Assembly (NCBI GenBank): GCA_049840395.1
Contig: JASGLD010000005.1
Coordinates: 868,001-932,000, forward strand
DNA from: CAILZL01 sp049840395
GTDB lineage: Bacteria; Pseudomonadota; Gammaproteobacteria; Steroidobacterales; Steroidobacteraceae
DNA length: 64,000 bases
Direction of reading: 5' to 3'
This document shows positions 58,112 through 64,000 of the stretch, one piece after another. The translations under genes and the position numbers were made by a program. Below the pieces are notes generated by a model that worked only from the letters and a program-made list of their open reading frames with translations, was not told the DNA's origin and did no database searches. Every line of letters starts with the position of its first letter. The first letter of the stretch is position 1.

Positions 58112-61100
58112 ATGGAGCATGCAAAGCCTGGTCGAGTAGGGAAAGGCAAGCCGCCGGCAATATTGAGCGTGCCGTTGGTTTGCATCTTGGCAGCCACTTA
58201 TGTGAGTGCTGCATCGGCGCAGAATGAGTCTGCGAGTTCAATTAACGCTGCAACCGGTGAAGAACCGCTTGAAGAGGTCATTGTCACCGGTACACGCATT
58301 GCCGGCAGCACCAATCTCACCAGCGCCAGTCCCGTGCAGGTGGTGAGTCGCGAAGAGATTCGCTTGCAGGGCACCACCGATGTCATCGACCTGATGAACA
58401 ATCTGCCGCAGAATTTTCAGAACAATAACGTCGATTTTTCCGCCACCACCAATCCACTCAGTTCGCCCGGTGGTATTTCCACCGCGGATTTACGTGGTCT
58501 CGGGCCGCAGCGCACGCTGGTGCTGGTGGATGGTCGACGTCTGGGTATTGGCGATGCCAACACCGGTAACCCCAATCCCGCACCCGACTTGAATCAAATA
58601 CCCACGTTGTTGGTGGAGCGCGTTGAAGTGGTCACGGGCGGCGCCTCTGCCGTGTACGGTTCGGATGCAGTAGGCGGCGTGGTCAACTTCATCATGCGTC
58701 GCGATTTTCAAGGCATTGAGTTCGACGGTCAGTATGGGTTCTCGCAGCATCATAACGATAGCGACTTGATGCGGCGCTTGTTGAGCCAGCAAGGCTTTGC
58801 ACAGCCGGATAGTCATGTCACCGATGGGCGCAACAAGGAAATGACGTTGGTGATGGGCGCAAATCTGGATGACAACAAGGGCAACGTTACCGCCTACTTC
58901 AGTTATCGCGATGCGGCGCCGGTGTCGCAGGGCGCACGCGATTTCTCGGCGTGCAAGGTGAATGTGGCCAGCAACATTCCGGTATGTAGCGGCTCGCCCA
59001 ACTCCAATGAATTTCTGGCCACCGACGATTCTTTCGATTACACGGTGGTGGGCAATCAATTTCTGGATTGGCCGCAGACCGGCTCGAATCCACCGGCCCT
59101 GTTCAACTCCAATCCCTATCAATATCTATCGCGCCAGGACACGCGCTACATGGCCGGCATCTTTGCGCATGTGGATATCAACGACTATCTCAAGCCCTAC
59201 GGTGAATTCACTTTCATGAATGACCGGGCGCGTACCGAAGTGGCGCCTTCGGGTTTGTTCGAAGGTCAGAATCCCTACAATGCAACCGGCGGCATACTGA
59301 TCAACTGCGATAACCCACTGCTTAGTGCGCAACAACGCACCGCCATCGGTTGCGCGCCCGGCAGCACCGACGATGTCGACATCTACATCGGTCGGCGCAA
59401 TCTGGAAGGCGGCGGTCGCGTCAGCGAATACGAGCACATGAACTATCGCGGCGTGGTGGGTGTGAAGGGTGATCTGGGCAGTGCCTGGGATTACGATGTA
59501 TATGGTCAGTACTACTACACCTCGCTGTACCAGCTTAACGATCACTATCTCAGCTCGTTGCGAGTGAACCGTGCGTTACAGGTGGTGAATGTGGGCGGCG
59601 TGCCCACTTGTAAATCGGTGGTGGATGGCACAGACACCAGCTGTGTGCCTTACAACATCTTCACCACCGGTGGCGTCACGCCAGCGCAGGTGAATTATCT
59701 GGATTCATTCGGCACCGAATACGGTACGGTGCAACAGAAAACCGTGGCGGCGGTGGTAAGAGGTGATCTTGGCGAGTATCACGTGACTCTGCCAACCGCC
59801 AAGGATGGTGTCAGTGTGGCGCTGGGCACTGAATACCGTTCGGAAGTGTTGAGTTTCGTGCCGGATAGTGCCACTGGATCGGGTGATCTATCCGGCTTCG
59901 CGGGTGCCGCCACTGCAATTCATGGCACCTACGACGTGCGCGAAATTTATGGCGAGACGCGCGTTCCCTTCGTGCAGGAGAAAACGGGCCTCTACGACCT
60001 CGCCTTCGAAGGCGGCTATCGTCACTCTAAGTACAGCAATGCCGGCGGCGTGAACACTTACAAGCTGGCGCTGACCTATGCGCCGACGCCGGATGCACGC
60101 TTGCGCTGGTCGTATCAACGCGCCATTCGCGCGCCTAATATCATTGAGTTGTACAACCCACAATCGGTCACCAACACCAGCGACATCTCTCAAGATCCCT
60201 GTGCGGGTGCAACGCCGACTGCCTCATTAGCCGAGTGTCAACGCACGGGCGTAACGCCTGCGCAGTACGGTTCGATTGCGCAATGTCCTTCTGGTCAATG
60301 CTCGATTCTCGAAGGCGGCAATCCCGATTTGAAACCAGAGATATCCGATTCGGTTTCGCTTGGCTTGGTGTTGACGCCGAGTTTTCTACCGAACTTCAAC
60401 GCCAGCATCGACTATTACAAGATCAAAGTGAAAGATGAAATCGGCAATGTGCCCATCGACATCGTGCTGGCCAATTGTATGGCCACCGGCAATCCCACTT
60501 ACTGCAACCTGGTGAAGCGCACTTCGGTAGGCGGCTTGTTCGGCAGCACCATTGCAGGCGGTGGCTATGTGGAAGGCGCCAGCATCAATGTGGCCGAGGC
60601 GACGGTATCCGGCATCGACGTACAAAGCGCTTATCGCTGGTCGTTGGGCGGCCATGGTTCGATGAGCCTGGGATTGACCGGCTCCTATCTAGACTCCGTG
60701 ACCTCCACGCCGCTACCGGGCGAACACACCTACGATTGTGCGGGCCTGTATGGCGCTACCTGCGGCACGGTCAATCCACGCTGGCGACACATGCTGCGTG
60801 TGAGTTGGAAGATGCCCATCAATCTCACTCTGTCTACGCAGTGGCGCTACATCGGCAAGGTCTCGCTGGACAGCAATAGTTCCGATGAGACCTTGAGCGA
60901 CGGTGCTCACGATGAATTCAATGCTACACTGCCGTCGATGAGCTATGTCGACATGTCTGCAATCTGGGATGTGCTGCCCTGGCTGACTCTGCGCGCCGGC
61001 ATCAACAATGTTTTAGACAAAGACCCGCCGCTGGTCAGTTCGCTGATTGCAGGTACCGGCAGCCCGAATACCTATCCGACTTATGACTTGCTTGGGCGAG

Positions 61101-61132
61101 TGGTTTTTATGGGTTTGACGGCGAAGTATTGA
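58112..61132 (+). CDS. Large TonB-dependent outer-membrane receptor
   Basis: A 1006-residue receptor. ATG 58112 has GAGGAG eight bases upstream. The signal peptide spans about residues 17-36 (ILSVPLVCILAATYVSAASA). The plug reads LEEVIVTGTRIAGSTNLTSASPVQVVSREEIRLQGTTDVIDLMNNLPQNF, LRGLGPQRTLVLVDGRRLGIGD and VERVEVVTGGASAVYGSDAVGGVVNFI. The barrel ends in PTYDLLGRVVFMGLTAKY. The VTGTRI opening and YGSDAVGGVVNF motif define a big receptor class common in Caulobacterales, Xanthomonadales and Alteromonadales that often serves sugar, peptide or other organic substrates. No regulator or enzyme next to it reveals the substrate. Confidence 0.94.
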   Translation: MEHAKPGRVGKGKPPAILSVPLVCILAATYVSAASAQNESASSINAATGEEPLEEVIVTGTRIAGSTNLTSASPVQVVSREEIRLQGTTDVIDLMNNLPQNFQNNNVDFSATTNPLSSPGGISTADLRGLGPQRTLVLVDGRRLGIGDANTGNPNPAPDLNQIPTLLVERVEVVTGGASAVYGSDAVGGVVNFIMRRDFQGIEFDGQYGFSQHHNDSDLMRRLLSQQGFAQPDSHVTDGRNKEMTLVMGANLDDNKGNVTAYFSYRDAAPVSQGARDFSACKVNVASNIPVCSGSPNSNEFLATDDSFDYTVVGNQFLDWPQTGSNPPALFNSNPYQYLSRQDTRYMAGIFAHVDINDYLKPYGEFTFMNDRARTEVAPSGLFEGQNPYNATGGILINCDNPLLSAQQRTAIGCAPGSTDDVDIYIGRRNLEGGGRVSEYEHMNYRGVVGVKGDLGSAWDYDVYGQYYYTSLYQLNDHYLSSLRVNRALQVVNVGGVPTCKSVVDGTDTSCVPYNIFTTGGVTPAQVNYLDSFGTEYGTVQQKTVAAVVRGDLGEYHVTLPTAKDGVSVALGTEYRSEVLSFVPDSATGSGDLSGFAGAATAIHGTYDVREIYGETRVPFVQEKTGLYDLAFEGGYRHSKYSNAGGVNTYKLALTYAPTPDARLRWSYQRAIRAPNIIELYNPQSVTNTSDISQDPCAGATPTASLAECQRTGVTPAQYGSIAQCPSGQCSILEGGNPDLKPEISDSVSLGLVLTPSFLPNFNASIDYYKIKVKDEIGNVPIDIVLANCMATGNPTYCNLVKRTSVGGLFGSTIAGGGYVEGASINVAEATVSGIDVQSAYRWSLGGHGSMSLGLTGSYLDSVTSTPLPGEHTYDCAGLYGATCGTVNPRWRHMLRVSWKMPINLTLSTQWRYIGKVSLDSNSSDETLSDGAHDEFNATLPSMSYVDMSAIWDVLPWLTLRAGINNVLDKDPPLVSSLIAGTGSPNTYPTYDLLGRVVFMGLTAKY

Positions 61133-61195
61133 GCGGCGGTATATATCACTGCTCACAGAATAAGGTTTCCCGCAAATAGAAAATGATTTTCCGCT

Positions 61196-61221
61196 CCCCT
61201 CTCCCGCCTATGGGAGAGGGG
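61196..61221. terminator. Strong hairpin after the large receptor gene
   Basis: Perfect 10-bp arms CCCCTCTCCC / GGGAGAGGGG with loop GCCTAT, 63 bases after the receptor stop. It lacks a U-run. Such purine/pyrimidine hairpins occur in many copies in some genomes, so it may be a dispersed repeat that also ends the transcript. Confidence 0.55.
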
Positions 61222-61319
61222 ATCTGGTCTTCACCGGAACGCCCGTTTATTCTTTCCGCAGTGGATGAATTCCCGGCTCAGGAACGAACGGAGCATTAGA
61301 TGTTCTTCGTAAGACCTCA

Positions 61320-61745
61320 ATGAGTAAAGCAAGCGGCGGTTGTCACTGCGGCAACATAAAAATCGATCTGGACTTATCTGTCGACGTATTCACTTATCAC
61401 CCAAGAGCCTGCGACTGCGATTTCTGCCGAATGCACGGCGCTGCCTGGTTATCCGATGCCCAAGGCTCAATGCGCGTTCGCATCAAAGATTCGAACGAGC
61501 GCGGTGCTTATCGACAGGGTAGTGGACAAGCCGAATTCATGTTGTGCAGAACCTGCGGTGTATTGGTTTGCGTGATGCATCGCGTGGGCGAGCAGTTGCA
61601 TGCCGCCGTCAATACAAAGGTGTTGAGTGGGATTGAGTTTGGCGTTGAGCAAGCCGCTTCGCCCAAAAAGTTGTCGGCACAAGAAAAGGCGCAGCGCTGG
61701 CAGGATCTTTGGTTTGCGGATGTGCGGATTACGGAAAGTGGTTGA
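61320..61745 (+). CDS. GFA-family (glutathione-dependent formaldehyde-activating-like) zinc protein
   Basis: A 141-residue single-domain protein. Zinc-binding cysteines lie in GGCHCGNIKI, ACDCDFCRMHG and LCRTCGVLV, the pattern of the GFA/CENP-V fold. Family members bind zinc and glutathione; the name-giving activity is debated, and most members have no proven function. No membrane or signal segment is seen. It stands alone, about 190 bases after the receptor gene and before a repeat element. The ribosome site is unclear (AAGACCTC). Confidence 0.85.
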   Translation: MSKASGGCHCGNIKIDLDLSVDVFTYHPRACDCDFCRMHGAAWLSDAQGSMRVRIKDSNERGAYRQGSGQAEFMLCRTCGVLVCVMHRVGEQLHAAVNTKVLSGIEFGVEQAASPKKLSAQEKAQRWQDLWFADVRITESG

Positions 61746-61757
61746 CGCTTGTTAGCG

Positions 61758-61892
61758 CGTCATACCCGCGTAGGCGGGTATCCAGTAAAAATTATCCATA
61801 AAACATCATTCAACTGGATGCTCGCCTTCACTGAAAACCACTCCTGTGTTTCCAGCGTTTCCGCCATCCATGACGGTTACGCGGGCATGACG
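61758..61892. mobile_element. MITE-like / dispersed repeat with terminal inverted repeats
   Basis: A 135-bp element whose ends are inverted repeats, CGTCATACCCGCGTA at 61758 and TACGCGGGCATGACG at 61878-61892 (one mismatch). A hairpin ATACCCGC-GTAG-GCGGGTAT sits inside the left end, and ATCCAG / CTGGAT repeats lie inside. The end sequence is like the GTCAT-CCCGCG...GCGGG-ATCCAG repeats spread in many proteobacteria. It codes for nothing. Confidence 0.75.
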
Positions 61893-61945
61893 AAACAACG
61901 ACTATGAGCTTTGCGTAAATTTGTGGTTGTCAGTTTCTATAGCGA

Positions 61946-62707
61946 TCAATTCTTCAACCGATAGCCCGTCTTGAAAATCCACCAAACCACCGCCAGGCAT
62001 AACGCCATAAACGATAGCGTCACGGCCAGACAGATGCCGATGCTGACATCGCTGATGCCATAGAAGCTCCAGCGAAAGCCATTGATCAAATACACCACCG
62101 GATTGAACAGCGACACCTTCTGCCAAAAAGGCGGCAGCATGTTGATGGAATAGAAGCTGCCGCCCAGGAAGGTCAGCGGCGTGACGATCATGATGGGCAC
62201 GATCTGCAGCTTCTCCCAGCCGGTGGCCCAGATGCCAATGAGAAAGCCGAATAGACTGAATGCCAGCGAAGTGAGAATCAGGAAGGACAGCATCCAGATG
62301 GGATGCACGATGCTGAAGGGTACAAACACTCGCGCCGTAATCAGAATAATTAATCCCAGCATGATGGACTTGGTGGCCGCCGCGCCCACATAACCCGTAA
62401 CGATTTCCAGAAAGGAAACGGGCGCCGACAGCACTTCATAAATAGTGCCGGCCCACTTCGGCATGTAGATGCCGAAAGAGGCATTGGAGATGCTTTCAGT
62501 TAGCACCGACAGCATGATCAAACCCGGCACGATGAAGGCGCCGTAGTTCACGCCATCGATCTGGCTCATGCGTGCGCCGATGGCCGAGCCGAACACCACG
62601 AAGTACAGCGACGTGGAGATCACCGGCGAGGCGACGCTTTGCACCAGCGTGCGAAACCAGCGCGCCAGTTCGAAGGTGTAGATCGCGCGAATGGCATAAG
62701 TGTTCAT
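61946..62707 (-). CDS. ABC-2 type transporter permease (YadH-like)
   Basis: A 253-residue permease with six membrane segments. Family motifs include WFRTLVQSVASPVISTSLYFVVFG near the start, YGAFIVPGLIMLSVLTES, LGLIILITARVFVPF, SLAFSLFGFLIGIW, and IVTPLTFLGGSFYSINMLPPFWQKVSLFNPVVYLINGFRWSFYG. The order and spacing are those of the YadH type. ATG 62707 shares one base with the ATPase stop (TGATG), so the pair forms one exporter. The substrate is unknown. Confidence 0.94.
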   Translation of the reverse strand: MNTYAIRAIYTFELARWFRTLVQSVASPVISTSLYFVVFGSAIGARMSQIDGVNYGAFIVPGLIMLSVLTESISNASFGIYMPKWAGTIYEVLSAPVSFLEIVTGYVGAAATKSIMLGLIILITARVFVPFSIVHPIWMLSFLILTSLAFSLFGFLIGIWATGWEKLQIVPIMIVTPLTFLGGSFYSINMLPPFWQKVSLFNPVVYLINGFRWSFYGISDVSIGICLAVTLSFMALCLAVVWWIFKTGYRLKN

Positions 62708-63639
62708 CAGCCGTTCCTCTTGTTATTCACCAGACTAACGAAGATGTCTTCCAACGAGCTTTCGCTGGTTTGCAGATCTTTGAAGCTGATGCCGAGTTCA
62801 CTGAGTTGTCGCAATAAGCCGGGTATGTCGCTGGTATCGCTTTGCGTATCGAAGGTGTAGATCAATTGATGCCCGTTGTCGGTGAGTTCCAGCGCGCGAC
62901 CGGCAAGTGCGGCCGGAATTTCCGTCAGCGGTGTTTGCAGGTGCAGCGTCAGTTGCTTCTTGCCCAGTTTGCGCATCAAGGTGTGCTTGTCTTCCACCAG
63001 AATCAGCTGGCCCTTGTTGATGACGCCGATGCGATCGGCCATCTCCTCGGCTTCTTCGATGTAGTGCGTGGTCAAAATGATAGTGACGCCCTGCGCGCGC
63101 AGCGCGCGTACCATTTCCCACATGTCGCGACGCAATTCCACGTCCACGCCGGCGGTGGGTTCGTCGAGGAACAGAATCTTCGGCTCATGAGAGAGCGCCT
63201 TGGCAATCATCACGCGTCGCTTCATGCCGCCGGACAGCGTCATGATCTTGTTGTCCTTTTTATCCCATAACGACAGGGTTTTAAGCAGCTGCTCCAGGTA
63301 AGCATCATTGGCCGGCTTGCCGAACAGACCGCGACTGAAAGTCACTGTGCGCCATACGCTTTCGAAGGCATCGTTGGTCAATTCCTGCGGCACCAGGCCG
63401 ATGATGCTGCGCGCCGCGCGGTAGTCGCGCACGATCTCGAAGCCATCGGCGTGCACCGAGCCGCTGCTGCCGGTGACAATGCCGCAGATGATGTTGATGA
63501 GTGTGGTTTTGCCGGCGCCATTCGGCCCCAGCAACGCGAAGATTTCGCCGCGACGAATATCCAGGTCCACGCTGTGCAGTGCCTGAAATCCCGTGGCATA
63601 GGTTTTGGTGAGCTGCTTGACCGAAATAATGGCTTGCAC
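62707..63639 (-). CDS. ABC-2 type transporter ATP-binding protein (YadG-like)
   Basis: A 310-residue ATPase. Walker A is GPNGAGKTT, the Q-loop lies in GLVPQELTND, the signature is LSGGMKRRVMIAKAL, Walker B is ILFLDEPTAGVDV, and the H-loop is TTHYIEEAEEM. The C-terminal 80 residues are a regulatory domain. GTG 63639 is the best start since the ABC domain begins at once (QAIISVKQLTKTYATG); a longer in-frame extension to 63759 has no family match and covers the next gene's promoter area. It overlaps the permease by one base. Confidence 0.93.
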   Translation of the reverse strand: MQAIISVKQLTKTYATGFQALHSVDLDIRRGEIFALLGPNGAGKTTLINIICGIVTGSSGSVHADGFEIVRDYRAARSIIGLVPQELTNDAFESVWRTVTFSRGLFGKPANDAYLEQLLKTLSLWDKKDNKIMTLSGGMKRRVMIAKALSHEPKILFLDEPTAGVDVELRRDMWEMVRALRAQGVTIILTTHYIEEAEEMADRIGVINKGQLILVEDKHTLMRKLGKKQLTLHLQTPLTEIPAALAGRALELTDNGHQLIYTFDTQSDTSDIPGLLRQLSELGISFKDLQTSESSLEDIFVSLVNNKRNG

Positions 63640-63813
63640 GATATACCCGCGGTCGGTGTTGTTGGCAGTCCGACGATTATAGAGAAGCGCACTGCTTATG
63701 CGAGCGCTGCGTGGACCGCTGCCATCATCTGCGGCGATGTCAGCGTGACCAAGCGGCAACTTGATCGTTGCTCGGTTCTGACATGCTGTTAGCCATCACT
63801 ACCGGAGCAGCCT

Positions 63814-64000
63814 ATGTATCAGTGGAACGCCGCCGACTATGCCAAACATTCGCAGGGGCAGGAGCGTTGGGCGCGCGAGCTGCTGGCGGGCGTGTCGCTA
63901 AGTCCGAATGAGCAGGTGCTGGACGTCGGTTGCGGCGATGGCCGAATTACCGCGGGCATTGCCATGCAAGTGCCGCAGGGACGCGTGCTGGGGACGGATT
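63814..64000 (+). CDS. SAM-dependent methyltransferase (cut by window edge)
   Basis: The first 62 codons read MYQWNAADYAKHSQGQERWA, then ELLAGVSLSPNEQVLDVGCGDGRITAGIA, and end in VLGTD at the window edge. The motif VLDVGCGDGRIT is the SAM-binding motif I of class I methyltransferases. The N-terminus resembles trans-aconitate-methyltransferase-like or UbiE-like small methyltransferases. GGAG lies just before the ATG. The substrate cannot be named from this part. Confidence 0.85.
   Translation, partial: MYQWNAADYAKHSQGQERWARELLAGVSLSPNEQVLDVGCGDGRITAGIAMQVPQGRVLGTD

Noticed and set aside
57746..58120. Minus-strand open frame before the large receptor
   Set aside because: No ribosome site and no recognisable sequence; it covers the likely receptor promoter.
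62707..63759. Longer start for the YadG-like ATPase
   Set aside because: The extra 40 residues have no family match, and GTG 63639 sits exactly at the start of the ABC domain.
1..64000. CRISPR arrays, tRNA or rRNA genes, prophage or integrase genes
   Set aside because: I saw no regularly spaced repeats, cloverleaf sequences, ribosomal RNA, integrase or transposase motifs. Short RNAs without clear structure could still be missed by eye.

Overview
This 64 kb window looks like a chromosome segment from a free-living gammaproteobacterium. The G+C content is moderately high (high fifties percent, judged by eye). The evidence for this placement is the mutY-yggX pair, a MacAB-type and an RND-type exporter, a YadGH-type ABC pair, a FecI/FecR/receptor cassette, a GlyGly-CTERM-like protease tail and five TonB-dependent receptors. 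A relative of the Steroidobacteraceae, Nevskiales or Xanthomonadales would fit, but no rRNA or marker gene is present to settle it. I see no tRNA, rRNA, CRISPR array, integrase or transposase, so the region reads as core plus environmental-adaptation genes.

1-13 kb: a large membrane-bound hybrid histidine kinase (four PAS domains, two receivers) leaves the left edge on the minus strand. Divergent from it runs a cassette of a short AsmA-like protein, an SRPBCC-fold protein, MutY and YggX. A secreted glycine-rich protein follows on the minus strand. Next comes a three-gene catabolic-looking set: an SMP-30-like lactonase, an ABM-fold monooxygenase-like protein and a HisD-family dehydrogenase. 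Two small exported minus-strand genes close the region, one of them a MopE-like repeat lipoprotein.

13-31.5 kb: an emfourin-like exported protein sits directly before an M4 metalloprotease with three PKD-like domains and a GlyGly-CTERM-like tail, which suggests an inhibitor-protease pair. A minus-strand TonB receptor follows. A GntR/YtrA regulator with an operator touching its start codon leads an ABC ATPase and permease. After these come a TPR protein, a two-component pair, two small envelope proteins, a Yip1-like protein and a MacA/MacB-type exporter.

31.5-46 kb: an ECF sigma factor, a FecR anti-sigma factor and an STN-domain TonB receptor form a surface-signalling cassette. The receptor carries a second internal signal-peptide-like start. 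An EAL-CBS-GGDEF protein and two small genes follow. A BlaI-type repressor with two perfect TACAgcTGTA operators precedes a BlaR1-like M56 membrane protease. The C-terminus of this protease resembles the N0-N1 domains of type II secretins instead of a penicillin-binding sensor, and it is the most unusual protein in the window. A ZntB/CorA-like gene next to it is interrupted by an in-frame TGA. A Gln-rich disordered protein and a DUF1800/DUF1501 pair follow.

46-64 kb: a long palindromic repeat separates the DUF1501 gene from a minus-strand TonB receptor. A MarR regulator with a clear operator is divergent from an RND adaptor and pump. Two more TonB receptors flank a Tat-exported Fe/Mn superoxide dismutase. 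A GFA-family zinc protein, a MITE-like repeat, a YadGH-type ABC exporter and a truncated methyltransferase finish the window.
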